A model generated the notes under the pieces. The model made no database searches and was not told the origin of the DNA. It saw only the letters and a list, made by a program, of their open reading frames with translations. A stretch of DNA of 64,000 bases from Heligmosomoides polygyrus polygyrus (Eukaryota; Nematoda; Chromadorea; Rhabditida; Heligmosomidae), in the NCBI GenBank assembly GCA_947396885.1, contig OX377204.1:18793706-18857705 (forward strand). Reading direction: 5' to 3'. The position numbers were made by a program, and so were the translations under genes. This document shows, one piece after another, positions 1 to 10,762 of this stretch. Positions within the stretch are counted from its first letter, which is position 1. Each line of letters begins with the position of its first letter.

Positions 1-305
1 AACCCACTCAACTTTTTTTTGGCACTAGGCTGACAAGAAACATAAGAGAGAAGCTCAGACTTTATGTTTCGGTGGCAAAATTGCGAGCCCGAGCAAGCTT
101 TTTCACCTACAGAAATTCAAGGGAGTTCAATCACATTTTGAACACAACTGAGGAAGTCTTAGGTCTATCCTTGCATGGTTTCAAGAAGCTGCTTTCACGT
201 GTACAATGAGTGCCTTCAATTGTATTTACTTGTTTTTGATTGAGTTTGTGGTTTTTTTTATTCTACCATTGTATTTTTACGTGTGACCTTAGTCCACGCC
301 ATGAA

Positions 306-336
<31 letters not shown>

Positions 337-340
337 ATAG
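1..340 (+). mobile_element. 3' end of a CR1-like non-LTR retrotransposon
   Basis: Frame 3 is open from base 3 to a TGA at 207-209. It reads as the extreme C-terminus of a CR1/L2-type ORF2 protein, with the typical RLYVSVAKLRARASFFTYRN stretch (compare the family pattern R-L-F-x-P-x-x-R-x-R-x-x-x-F-F-x-x-R). About 95 bp of AT-rich 3' UTR follows, ending in a perfect (AATA)n tail at about 303-339. Short tandem-repeat tails rather than poly(A) are usual in this group. The 5' part lies outside the window, so whether the element is full length cannot be judged. The ORF end itself has no visible frameshift. Assignment to CR1 rather than another Jockey-superfamily clade is from the tail motif only. 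Confidence 0.6.
303..339. repeat. (AATA)n microsatellite, LINE tail
   Basis: About nine perfect AATA units directly follow the 3' UTR of the LINE end. It is most simply the retrotransposon's own 3' tail. Confidence 0.85.
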
Positions 341-1309
341 CTTACAAAAGGAGGTTAGAAACTGAGTTTCCCCCTTTCAAACATTTTATTCTGAATACTG
401 CTGAATGTTGTTTGAATATTGTAAAGCGCATCGGAAAGAAAATGATTTGTTCTATTCTATTTCTGTGTTGTATTAGAAAGTATGTTTCGCTTTTTTCGTT
501 TCGACTTTGCTCAATTTTTAGGTCATTGAAGTGGAAAGTCAAGTAAATAAATAAAAATGTTCATCACTGACAGCTTCTTCTCTTTTAACGTTTCGATAAA
601 AATTGATAAAAATCAGCTTGAACAAATAAGTACAACAAACGCTTTGATAAGGCAAGGCATTCTTTTTCGGACGACGTATAACACTGCCCAAAAAATTAAC
701 CACCAAAGAGTTCAAGCTGTTGGTAAAAAAGCATTTACGCCTTCTTGACACAACATCTTAATCTCCTGAAAATTAACGAAAATCCAAACGGTCTAAAAAA
801 ACGCAACGTACACACTTGTAAAACAAATCATCTTTTTTCAAAAGTTGTATAACCTCGTGCAAAAAATCTTAAATAGAAGCATGGAAAAGGAGCTGTCGGC
901 GAAGGTCGTTCTTTTCTGACCATCCACTATGTTGACTTAAAAATTGACAAAAAATCACCATGGAAAAAAGAGGAATATGCTTTCTGATAGAGCAAATAAT
1001 TTTTTTTCGAACGAAATAAATTTTTAATAGAATATAAAAAAAACGACGGAGACTCAGATTCCAACATAACGCAAGTATCTTATGGCGGTCCATGTCGCGT
1101 ATGTGAGCAGCAGTGAGAGACCTATGAATCATAACCAAGTAAAGTATCGACAGAACATACATCAGCCCTCAGAGTACCGCCCATATATGCACTCTCCTGA
1201 TAGCACCCCATGCGGCCTGATTGCCTGGCACGTCCAAACATCCCAATGCTGTCCACTTTCGCGACATGGACTATCATAGACAAAGTAGAACAAAGTCTAA
1301 AGATCTCAT
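341..1309. other. AT-rich unique DNA, nothing recognised
   Basis: AT-rich sequence with many A and T runs. Short ORFs on both strands show no family motif. I see no repeat, RNA gene or splice pattern that I can support. Confidence 0.5.
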
Positions 1310-2135
1310 AATAATCGTCGAGGTCGACCTCGTGTGGATAAGGTGCCTTCAGTTCTTTCCTTCATCTCCGACAGAGTGACTGCCGACATTCAAAGAGTTT
1401 GGTGAACGCTCCTGGGGACAACATCAGATGGGAGCTGGCCCGGAATCGAGTCTATGACAAGCAGTGCATATCGGAGAGCTGCGTTATTTGCCCAAGCGGT
1501 ATCTGAGGAGATTGCTCGAAGATAGGAGCAATTTATCAAATCGAATGTTTCAGCTGTAACGCAAAATACATTGGGGAAACGGAAAGAGCTCTGGCGCTTA
1601 GCGTAAATGAACATTTAACCAGCAAAAGACGTGGACTGCAATCCAATCCACTTAGCAGACATAGGATTGATGATGCAGATGACGGGAACAACTACGATGT
1701 GAAGTGTACAACATTGGCCATTGAGAGTGACATCTCACCACAAAAAGCCTTGGAAGGTTTCTGGATTTTTACAAGAAATCCAGTGATGAACAACCGGAAT
1801 GAGTGTCTAGCCGTAACAGGTGCCTTCTTGCCGTTTGTGCGTCATTGTGAGCTGTAGAATGATCAGGGGGATATCCGCACAACGCAGATCATTCGTCCCT
1901 ACTGGTCATAACGCTAAGGTCATATGCCCTTAACGGTGAACTTAGGTAAGTTCATCTGTCTCTTCGGGGTGGCTGTGGTGTAGGTCGAAAATGCTAGAGT
2001 GGTTGAGGCGCTTGGTGTGGTAGAGCGTAAATTTAAACCTTCACACCATGTTTAGGCCCCTGAAGAAGGCGGAACGCGAAACGTCAGGCCCTGTTGAATA
2101 AAGCTTCCACCTAAAAAACCTGGTGTGGCACAGAA
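1310..2135 (+). mobile_element. Penelope-like element, 3' part with GIY-YIG domain
   Basis: The segment carries the C-terminal endonuclease of a Penelope-like element (PLE) followed by a 3' UTR. The UTR includes a CTGAAGAAGGCGGAACGCGA motif at about 2058-2077 followed by AAACGTCAGG, a type of sequence common near the ends of PLEs. The element is 5'-truncated: no reverse transcriptase motifs are seen before about 1310. It stops shortly before a reverse-oriented SINE at 2152. The RT domain could only be judged missing, not tested by alignment. Confidence 0.65.
1322..1857 (+). pseudogene. GIY-YIG endonuclease remnant of a Penelope-like element
   Basis: Frame 2 from 1322 reads RVDKVPSVLSFISDRVTADI, the region just before the endonuclease in PLEs. 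The frame then shifts by one base near 1388-1396. Frame 1 continues with RWELARNRVYDKQC, a Cys cluster (CISESCVICP), an in-frame TGA at 1504-1506, then IYQIECFSCNAKYIGETERA and NEHL, ending at TAG 1855-1857. The YIGET block with preceding C-x-x-C and the downstream E-H are hallmarks of the PLE-type GIY-YIG nuclease, which nicks target DNA for retrotransposition. One frameshift and one stop make it a pseudogene. Confidence 0.75.
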
Positions 2136-2151
2136 TATACTATCAGTAAAA

Positions 2152-2398
2152 TGGATAAAGGATAGAGAACGCGCTACTCAATCCTCTTTGAGATGCTCCA
2201 CGCATTCTACTTTTACGGGATGTCGTGGAGACGATTGGAATGAGTATTTGGCCATACAATGACTTGTGACCAGCCGATCAACAAGTCAGCGCTCGGGATG
2301 AAATGCTTGGTTGGCCTGGGCGGAAAATCCGAACCAGGAACCTGGTATCGGGTGCACACGACAGCCGACGCCTCCTCCGACTGCGCTACACGCGCCCA
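2152..2398 (-). mobile_element. tRNA-derived SINE, internally deleted
   Basis: Reverse-oriented copy with tail motif (GGATAAAGGATAG) on the left and the tRNA-like head ending ...CTGCGCTACACGCGCC on the right. About 50 bp of the body between CAGCGCTC and GGGATGAAATGC are missing. Imperfect 13-bp duplications (ACTATCAGTAAAA at 2139 and ACTAACAGTAACA at 2403) flank it, so it is an old but recognisable retroposition. It abuts the Penelope-like 3' end. Confidence 0.85.
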
Positions 2399-4027
2399 TT
2401 ACACTAACAGTAACAAATTCTAATGTTTGCGCAAAACCTAATGTTTTTAACTCGCTTTAGGCGCGTGAATGAATGATTAAGTGCAATGTGTGACCCAGTA
2501 TTGAGACTGTGAACCATAGCCATTGGCTGCGGTCTCCTGCAATGACGACATATAGTGGTAGATATGGCGAAAGCTGATCCCTTCTGGATCTGATCCTTCC
2601 GGTTTAGAGGGGATCCGCAGCTTACATAACTGACGGTGAGTGGGTGATATCAACAAGAGGACGCGTCCCATTCATCCAGTTATCTGGATTAGTGAAGGCA
2701 TTCGAGCGCATATCCATCTACACAAGAAATATGTGGCTGCGCCATCCCAGACTTCAAAACGCTGTTATCACCTTCCTTATGGAGATCCTTTTTCAGCCGT
2801 TTCTTGTGAAAGATTGCGTATAACACTTTATTTTATTATTTTTCCATTTTTAAGTTTCATTCTTTTATTTTTTAAATTTTATTATTTTTGATTGTATGCT
2901 TTAAGGTACCTTAAAGATCGTTTGAAGAATCCTAAACGTCAATTTTGTGACAGTCAGACAACGGACAGTGATACCGAATAAGACAAATAAATACTAAATA
3001 CATTGAAACAGGAGCGCAGTATAGACGTGGACAGTGAGATTGAGAAAAAAGAGAAGAATGTGCAAGGACAATGATCAGCGTGCACTGTGGAGGCAGAAAT
3101 GGTGGCAAACTCGAACGCTTACTCCTTTTATTGGTCGTAAACAGAAGACTTCACTTATGCGCATGATTTGGCGTAAAAAGGCAGGCTGAGCAGTGTAAGT
3201 ATTCTAGAGGTTAAGGTGAAGGTCTAATCGAAGGCAATATTCTACGGGCATCTTGAGGTACAACTCCAATTCTTCTTATTAACGCATTCTTTTCAATTTC
3301 TCCTCATATTCTCACTGCTCTAGCTAGCGTTGCAATAGAATTCTGTGGCTCTTATCTTCGAGATGCTCGTTTTGATTGGAAGTTGCTCAGTTTGGTTTCA
3401 GAAATGTATAGCCTGATTTTAAGTGTCAAATTTGGTGTGAAAAATGGTATGGTATATTCACGTCTGCTTCGCGATCTCCACTCTAACATCTTTTCCTACC
3501 AATGGCACCATACGCCTTTAAGCAGCACGTCTCACTCAACAAGGTTCAACAAACCGAACGACGTCTGTTTGTCCGGGCGATTCTAGGTTGCCACTGGAGA
3601 CACCGGTAGTATTTCCCCGTCTGACACCCGCGATGACAAACACTCTTCTTTCGCAGCCCTGGAAAAATCGCCTACTGTATAATTCATCCTTGTTTGGCAG
3701 CTCGGGCGGTGTTCGTATTTGCGTCGGTCACCCAGTTAAGCAAACTGCACTCGAATATGCTCCGTCGTTTTCCGCTTTTCCGACTTGTGACATTTTTTGT
3801 TTACGTTTGCATTGCATCGTACATTCTATTAGACTGGGAGCGAAACCCCACCGTTTTTAGCACTTTGTTTTAACGAATTTCGCTGATCGTTCTTTGCACG
3901 ATGTTATTCCATTCAAAAAGAATAATTTGTTTTATTACAAAGTTTGTTTTGCTTTTTTTCCACTTTTTCATTTGGCTTTTTTGCATTCATTGTACCTTTA
4001 TCAACTTCCGGTGCTGTTTTTTTCCTC
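2399..4027. other. Unique AT-rich DNA, nothing recognised
   Basis: No transposon end, RNA gene or convincing exon found. Short ORFs (e.g. 3383-3586 +, 3588-3860 +) have no family motif and no splice or codon pattern I trust. Confidence 0.4.
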
Positions 4028-4120
4028 GCCGGCGCCTACTTCACGTGAACCCATTTCCATGTTCCTGGTTCGAATTTTCTCCAGGCTGACTTTCTTTCCT
4101 TCGGTGTTGGTGAATTACTA

Positions 4121-5013
4121 GGGGGGGGGCGGCAAAAGTAATGAGACAAATTGAAAAAATCTTTATGTCTTTATAACTCAATTACAACTCAACAGGAATG
4201 TAATTGCCATTAAGGGCAATGACCTTGCTGCCATCGCTCAGCCAACTTCCTGATCCCATCTTTCCAGAACTGATTGGGCCTGGTGTTGATCAACTGCTCG
4301 ATATGGTTGTCAAAGACTGCTTGGGTTCTTGTGTCCCTTCCGACTAGGAAGTCCTTTAGACTCAAGAAGTAGTGGTAGTCGCATAGAGAGATGTCCGGCG
4401 AATACGGTGGGTGAGGCATGTGAACGTAGCCCAGCTGGCCAAGCTTATCCGTGGTTACTTGTTCCCGATTAGGTGCGGCGTTGTCGAAGAGGAGGATTTT
4501 CTTGAAGCGCTGCGAATGAATAAGAGCGAGTCGCCGGCCCATCTCTTCTATTTCGTTCACCATGGTCTCGGAGTTCATCGTAGTGCTCTTGGAAAACAGG
4601 TTCCGGTGAACCGATCCATGGGCGCAGACTCAAAAGCTCCGAAGGTGCTTCTCGCCGCGAAAATCTCGCCGAACGAAGGTCGGTAATAGGTCACCAGGCC
4701 TCACTCAGACTCGCTGCTTGGCAGGGTTAAGGTAGAAGACGTACTTCTCATCTTGCGTGAATATTGAGCCCAGGCTGCTCGGGGTTGGGAATTGGGCGAG
4801 ATTTGCGCGACACAGGTCGACTCGTCAGACTGGGGTTTCGGCATGAGACAGACTGGGGTTTGGAATGCTTCTGGAAAGGACGGAAGTGGTAACTTCTCAG
4901 GTGTCCTTCAGTAGGTAGCATACAAACATACAAATACGATAACCACGAAACCAGACTCCAGCCACGAGATATATGGACACGGCATGGAGAGTCTCATTAC
5001 TTTTGGTCCACCC
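4121..5013 (-). mobile_element. Mariner-family transposon, degenerate (copy 1)
   Basis: Flanked by the TA target duplication (4119-4120 and 5014-5015). Both ends carry CAAAAGTAATGAGAC as terminal inverted repeat, at 4133-4147 left and the complement at 4991-5005 right, with a few extra G/C bases outside. Length 893 bp against about 1.2-1.3 kb for intact mariners, so the N-terminal, DNA-binding part is largely deleted. Transposase remnants read on the minus strand. It lies inside a SINE. Confidence 0.85.
4205..4760 (-). pseudogene. Mariner transposase remnant (copy 1)
   Basis: The minus-strand frame 4578-4210 encodes the C-terminal catalytic part. KKILLFDNAAPNRE holds the second Asp and HPPYSPDISLCDYHYF the third, with 34 residues between them, as in DD34D mariners. 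Upstream in another frame TQDEKYVFYLNP (near 4760-4725) matches the first catalytic motif, usually T-G-D-E-K-W. There the expected Trp after QRV is a TGA stop. At least one frameshift separates the two blocks, so the gene is dead although all three Asp codons persist. Confidence 0.85.
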
Positions 5014-5254
5014 TAACAGAACCAAGCTATATGGAAAGGATAAAATACTGACTTGTCCATCCAATGGTCACCGCAAGTCATTCTGTAGGACAAATACGCA
5101 TTCAAATTGCCTCCACGAGATCCTGTATGTAGAGGTAGAATCCATGGCGCATCTCTTTGGAGTTCAATAATGCCGTCCTTTATCGTTCACCGTAAAGTGT
5201 TGCAGGACGTTTCGATAGGCCTAAAATTTTGAGATCCACTATGCATATAGTTCC

Positions 5255-5455
5255 AGAGGTCGTAAAGACGATTTGAATGATTAGTGAACGTATTCAATGA
5301 CTTGTAAAGGCCAGCCTGCGAACAAGTTAGTGCTTTATCCCTTCCAGCTAGATGGATACCAAATTAACGACTCAGGAGGAGGAAGATGGTTCTCACACGA
5401 GAAATTGTGCGTTCTCCCGCCTGCGCCTAACTCCTCCACAATAACGTACACTATT
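5255..5455 (-). mobile_element. Diverged SINE fragment
   Basis: Reverse-oriented. AGACGATTTGAATGATTAGT, TTCAATGACTTG, AAGGCCAGCCTGCGAACAAG and TTAGTGCTTTATCCCTTCCA follow the SINE body order. The head region (GCGCCTAACTCCTCC) is weak. Confidence 0.6.
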
Positions 5456-7336
5456 AGATGCACAACTGCTGCGGCACTTTTTCGCGCCTCTTTTCTTGAA
5501 AAATTAGCTTTTTGTTTATTATTTTTCCGAGTAAATAATCTTCTTTCCTCCTTGACGGAAACGTGATCAAAAGTCATCGTCACATTCGCCACATTACGCT
5601 TTACCATTTCGAGAAAGGTTAGGAGGCAGCAGAGCTCTTTCCCGCTCACAACGGAATATTCGGAGAAGAAACACAAAGCCTAAGCCATGTTGAAGGATAG
5701 TGCAAGAAGTGCACAACGGGCAACACATACGTCACAGATGAGGAATGGAGAAGACGACTGTCGGCGTTCAACGATCAGGCCGTTCTAGCGGCAGCGGAAC
5801 AGGACGAAATCCGCATTTTTACTGATTTTCTGCAGCCAAATCAGCAAGCTCTGTTTCTGAAGAATGGCTGCTCTTGAAAAGCTCTTAAAATGAGGGTGGG
5901 ACCTGCTCCCATTTCCACCGACTGAGGTTCCTACAGACTTCCACATCAATCGGTCGTTGGAAAATTGGCAAACGAACAAGATTTACGACGACATGGATTA
6001 CTTGGTGGCCGGCCGATGCTAAAGCGTGGATTGTCTCCAAGAATCGTGACTTTTTCGTTCGTGGAATGGACCTTCCGCCAAACAAATGGGAAGCAGGTCT
6101 TGAAGTGTATGGTGACGACGCTCCGCTTAAACATTATTTTGATTAATATTTTTATCGCTTTTTAAACAGAATTTGTTGAAGAAAGCCGCTATAGTTATGC
6201 ATCAACACAATAATAGTTCATCTGTGCTGCGAGAACAATGATATCAAAGACAACGGGAGGATAAGGAGGATAGCTGGTGCAGTCCTCTGACGACCGACCC
6301 GTTCCGATGCTAATCTGCCGTTGTGTAATTCCATAAACGAAACACGGCTCCGGCGTGCTTTGGTCCTCCCTAGCAATTGTGTATTTCAATAGTGCACGTC
6401 GACTCCGCCAAAAGTGTCCTCTCAGCTCCACAACTACCGGCCCTTTGACCAAAAAAATCGTCGTCCATTGTGCTGTTTCTGCACAAGTTAGCGGTTCGTT
6501 CTATGCGATCTTGCCTTGCAACGAAGTCTGGCGGAGAACTGCATTATGTGGAATCGTCACAGTATTTTTCGATCAGTACCTTGTCCTATCCCCTCACGTT
6601 CGAAACCTTTTCGATACCGAAAGGATTGCTCCGTTGTCGTCGAACCGAAATGGAACCCAAGTTAGATGTCTAATGGCGGTACGCTGACGCTTCTTGTCCT
6701 TGTTCTAGATGCACCCAATGTCATCCAAGGCGAATGGTTCGTTCCTCGGTGTGCTCATAGATTTTGCAGAAAACGTCGTCGGCCGTTTTCTAGTGACGAA
6801 TGGTTCTAACCTCGGCAAATAGCAGTGCTGGCTGCTTCCTGAAATAGTCCCGCTAGAGGCTTTCGGATCGGCTTTGCTGAAGTTTTTCTATGCTTCATGT
6901 GTTCATGTGTTTAGCATCCTTGCTGGCTAATGGGATTTTTTTAGTTCATTCATTTTGTGAAGATAAGAAACAAGTTTCGACGGCTCGGAGATCTTGGCAT
7001 AGTCTCGAACGACGATGTGTTTCTTGATAGGCTGTTCATCAAGATTTTTATCAACATCAATTCTGCTGATGTTCCGATAACTTTGCCTTCTTCGGAGCCT
7101 CTAAAAGTCGGAGACATTCACAGAGGAATGAATGTTTCCGATTTCTCCAAACTTCGAAGAACATAGAGTTGTCGAAAAGTCAGTTGGAAGAAAGCTGTTA
7201 AAAATCTTGGTGAACAACTTGTCAAGAAACACATCGTATTTTTGGCGGCGTTAATCAATATCACATTCGTGGGAAGCGCCATGCCATCAACTTCTACGAG
7301 ATAACTAAAAGGGAAATTGAATGCAATCACTGCTTT
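5456..7336. other. Unique DNA with two open but unrecognised plus-strand frames
   Basis: Two plus-strand frames stay open and have protein-like composition: 5699-5875 (contains DEEWRRRLSAFNDQAVLAAA) and 5889-6146 (contains AWIVSKNRDFFVRGMDLPP), ending at TAA 6144-6146. They are in different frames 13 bp apart. Neither starts with Met and neither matches a family I know. They might be exons or a decayed element. A further open frame at 6957-7166 is AT-rich and unconvincing. Confidence 0.3.
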
Positions 7337-7506
7337 TAGCCAGCAGATGGACAAGGTCGCAACTTATTTTTTCCAAACAAGCCTTGGCATCAACTCAAGG
7401 ATCCCGGACGGATGGTAGGCTTAGCTGCTCAGGGCAGGACCCACCGAGCCACGAATCACAACTTCTGATGCTCGCCGAAGCCAGCGCCTCTTTCGACTGC
7501 GCTCAT
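7337..7506 (-). mobile_element. Diverged SINE, 3' tail missing
   Basis: AGCCAGCAGATGGACAAG, CCAAACAAGCCTTGG, CCCGGACGGATGGTAGGCTT and GCCAGCGCCTCTTTCGACTG are in the reverse SINE order. The tail half before 7337 is absent. Confidence 0.65.
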
Positions 7507-8984
7507 CATGCTAAACCATGATGCGCGATTTGAGCAAGTAGCTAAGCAACGGAAATTTCTGAGACAGCGATGCAGCTCTTCTCTGTATTCTAACCTTAAA
7601 ATCTTTTTTGAGGGGTATCGCAGCCGAGTAAAGCGCGACTGTCGCGTGCGGCCGTCAATAAACGTTTCTCGTTCGGATCTTCAGCGAAATACAGAGCAAT
7701 TCCTTAGTATGGCGGCCGTAAATTCATGATAGAACTCCCCAAACGCTCATTCTACCAGTTGTCGAACCCACTCGATTGATAGGTTCATCTCTATACGCAT
7801 TGCACACGACGCACACTTAAGTCTCGTCGGGACAGATTGGAGCAATTCCCGAGTAAGGTGGCTAGAAATTTCTGATAAAATTCTCCAAACGGTTTGAGAT
7901 GGTTTTGAAGGCTTTACATTTTCCAACAAGGGAAGATAGACGCGGAGTGAACTTGCTTCCGTCCATTCTATTGATAGGTTCGGTCCTATGTATATGCATT
8001 GTGCACAGCGCATTCTCGGAACATTCCAGGCATGACAGAGCACTGACAACGCACGCCATGCTTGAGATACTCCGAAAACACTGCACGTCACATGCACGTC
8101 CTGGAAAATAAGGTGCTCTAATCGCAAAAGCCTGCTGTGGTAATTTTTTAGGCCGCCCACGATGAAAACGCGGTGTTCTAATAAAGTTTATACATGTTTG
8201 CGTAGAACTCAAAGAGACGAATCGAGCGGTACCAACTGTTTCTGAAACAACTCAAAATTAAAGGAGTTATGAGCATGCGACGGTTTGCGATGGATTTTTC
8301 CGTCGCAAACCGTCTTTTTGACCGCGCGACGCGGGCGGTGTTGCAGCTGAGCCTTCCCTCCTTTGCGGGGTCGGCGAATTAGTACCAAACTTATCTAAGA
8401 ATGAAAGACCCCTGATTTGTTAGGTATTCCCAGAAGTAGAATGCGTGCTGCATCCCGAAGGGAACGTTTCCAATTAACCCTTTTATCATTTATCGATCTA
8501 CGTTTATCTATTTATTTACCATCTTCCGCACACATGTTAAACTGTGGCGTAAGAGACGATTTAGCTTTCTGAGCCCCTAAACCATACGTTTAAGTTTTAG
8601 ACCTTAAAAGAAGAACACATCAGTCGCTACGGCCACATTGTGGAGAAACTACAACAAGTCTTCAAACAGAAAACAATCCCTCAGGTGTAAAGTGTAAGAA
8701 TTCGGAAGAATGCATGATGAAATCCCCCGCCCCATATGAAAAATTCTGTTTTCTTAAGCTTTCACATGAGTCCTTAACTTTTTCGGTACCTTCTCTGTAG
8801 GCAAACATATCAGCTTTCAAACAGTGTATGCTTTTGTTTTTGAAGCACCGTGTAAAATGCCTCTGTTTTTGCTCAGTTGAATTCCTGCGTTTTCATCTTT
8901 CTCATACCTTTTCGTCGACTTTGACATTACTGTATTCTGCTGTTCCCCAGCTGTGTCTTAAATTGTTTATTACAATTAGGTTCG
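7507..8984. other. Unique DNA with one strong hairpin
   Basis: No gene or transposon recognised. The region has two blocks with similar wording (ATTCATGATAGAACTCCCCAAACG near 7722 and AATTTCTGATAAAATTCTCC near 7867), suggesting an old local duplication. It also contains the hairpin listed at 8279. Confidence 0.35.
8279..8319. repeat. 12-bp perfect inverted repeat followed by T5
   Basis: GACGGTTTGCGA (8279-8290) and TCGCAAACCGTC (8303-8314) form a perfect stem with a 12-nt loop, followed at once by TTTTT. The form resembles a hairpin plus pol III-type terminator, but I see no promoter for it. Confidence 0.6.
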
Positions 8985-9230
8985 AGGCCGCCCAGTTCGA
9001 GGTGGCCCGGGTTTCATTTCTTGCCCAGGCCAACCTGGCCCTCCATCCCTCCGCGTGTCGGTGAATTTCTACCGGACTTGTCTGGGAAGAGCAAAACAGT
9101 GACTTATTCATCGACAAGCCACAACAAGGCATGATATAGACAAAATACACATTCAAATCATTTCCATGATATACCACAGATGTAGAATGCGTGGCTCATC
9201 CCACAAGCGATTGACTAAGGTCTTTTGTTG
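8985..9230 (+). mobile_element. SINE, moderately diverged
   Basis: Forward copy: GCCCAGGCCAACCTGGCCCT, GTCGGTGAATTTCTACCGGA, CTTGTCTGGGAAGAGCAAAA, then GTAGAATGCGTGGCTCATCC. The head (A box) is eroded and the tail is short. Confidence 0.8.
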
Positions 9231-10028
9231 TACGGGTAGGCTTTTTTAAAGCCAACAGTTATCGCACAGGAATAGAACCCTAGCCTTGGATTACGCACAT
9301 GTGTTAAAGCCGGTTCCTTTTTCATGATTACCAGCTTTTCTTCTGCCCTTTAGAGTTGGACTATCCAAAGTATCTCAAAATGCTTAGCGCCCTTCTCGTT
9401 GTCAGCTAGCTTATTTCATCTGTATCGCTATCGTTCCACTGATCGTTGAATTGCTCAAGAATTCGCAAGAAACATCTTCGCTTGCCGCGTGCCACAGCAC
9501 ATAGCCCACTTGGCCTTCCTTCTAGCCATCTTAAGTGAGGAAGCATGCGTTGGCTCGATAATAGTCCTCCTATTGCGCACAGCTCCGCAAACCTTTTCTT
9601 CAAATCAAGGCAAAATTTGTAGCTAATTTTTAAAGGGTTAAAGCGAAGAACGTTGACAAATCCAAGGAATTTTCCGTTCGATTCACCACAGCAGATCCTA
9701 AGCACAAAGGTTGCCTATGTTGTTGTGGGCAATCTGCCGAGCGTTTTTCTGGTGCAGTAAGCGATTTTCTCACGCTGACTGGAGATATCGAATCGAGCTG
9801 GCCGACCTTAGATTATTCCCAGCACAAACATCTCACATACTCAAGCATCTGGCGTTGCAGCGCACTCAACTCTTACAGCCTGATATTTATGCACCAGCAC
9901 CCAGCAGCAACATCCTTTTAAAACAGTTCCTTTGGATAGAAACCTGCATTTGTTTGTGAGGAAATTGTCTCTGGCTTCCTTCTTCCTATTTTTTCGTCTT
10001 CGATTTGACTAATTCTAAGTTTAATTTT
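9231..10028. other. Unique DNA, nothing recognised
   Basis: No repeat, RNA gene or exon that I can support. Confidence 0.35.
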
Positions 10029-10196
10029 AGGATAAAGGATAAGGCGCGGCATTAATCACTAGGTCTCGGAATGCGTCACGCACTAAACTTTTAGAGGATG
10101 ACATGATGAGGCGATTTGTATGCCTGTTTGGACATACATAGAAAGACTTGCGGCGGCAAGCCGATGAATAAGTCAGCGCTTTATCTTTCCCAGACA
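10029..10196 (-). mobile_element. SINE 3' half
   Basis: Reverse copy beginning with AGGATAAAGGATAAGGCGCG. It runs through GAATGCGTCACGCACTAAAC and AAGTCAGCGCTTTATCTTTC to CCCAGACAAG. The tRNA-like head is missing, so this is a 5'-truncated copy. A long minus-strand ORF that ends in it is partly SINE sequence. Confidence 0.8.
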
Positions 10197-10199
10197 AGA

Positions 10200-10710
10200 A
10201 ATGAAATAGCGAAGACATAGTCTCAAACCTAATACATAAATGGATCATGGTCAGTGTAGGACAGTGTAGGTTACTCTTCGCTTGTTGGCCACTTTTGGAC
10301 GCTTTGGAGGTCGCTGATCGCCAGGCTGTCACTAACGGGGTACTGTGGTTGAAATCAAGAATACGTCCTTGCTGAATGTAGCGTAAAGAGGATGACGTTC
10401 TGCCCGCATGACGCAGTTGGTGTGGCTCCCAAGTCTCAAGAATGACACTGCAGCCAAAGCCGCAAAGACGGTTGACTACGATCTTCTCGGCCAACGATAA
10501 GTATGAGTGGCTGGCTTCGTTGAGCTTCGGTTTCGAGGCGCTGCTCAGTGTGTCGTCGTCCACGGTGCTAATATTGTCTACAAAGAGTATTGGACCCCCA
10601 AAGAAATGTCTTCCGATCGGAAGCAGATACAGACGACGAGCCATCTACGACGATGCCCTCCTTCAATTCATCGCAAATATGGGCAGCAACTGTTGATGAA
10701 TATTCATTAT
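10200..10710 (-). pseudogene. Unrecognised coding-like segment with a frameshift
   Basis: On the minus strand one frame, starting near 10710, reads STVAAHICDELKEGIVVDGS and continues to a stop after GSNTLCRQY. An overlapping frame takes over (FVDNISTVDDDTLSSASKPK, then HSYLSLAEKIVVNRLCGF) and stays open into the SINE at 10029-10196. Codon use and composition look like real protein on both sides of a one-base shift. I do not recognise the family. It could be an ORF of an undescribed element or a host exon. The fusion of its 3' end to SINE sequence argues against a functional gene. Confidence 0.35.
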
Positions 10711-10720
10711 GACACCATTA

Positions 10721-10762
10721 TTAGGTATTGGTTTATAATAGTTAGGTATTAGTTTATAATAG
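10721..10762. repeat. 21-bp tandem duplication
   Basis: TTAGGTATTGGTTTATAATAG is followed directly by the same unit with one change (TTAGGTATTAGTTTATAATAG). Confidence 0.85.

Larger units (their letters stand above)
4028..5185 (+). mobile_element. tRNA-derived SINE split by a mariner insertion
   Basis: The head and B box (TTCCTGGTTCGAATTTT) lie at about 4060-4080. The body runs to ...GGTGAATTACTA at 4120 and resumes at 5014 with TAACAGAACCAAGC, then GGATAAAATACTGACTTG..., ending at CCGTCCTTTATCG near 5185. Joining the two parts at the duplicated TA restores the normal body order (GGTGAATTGGTACCAGAC in intact copies), so the mariner inserted after the SINE. Confidence 0.85.
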
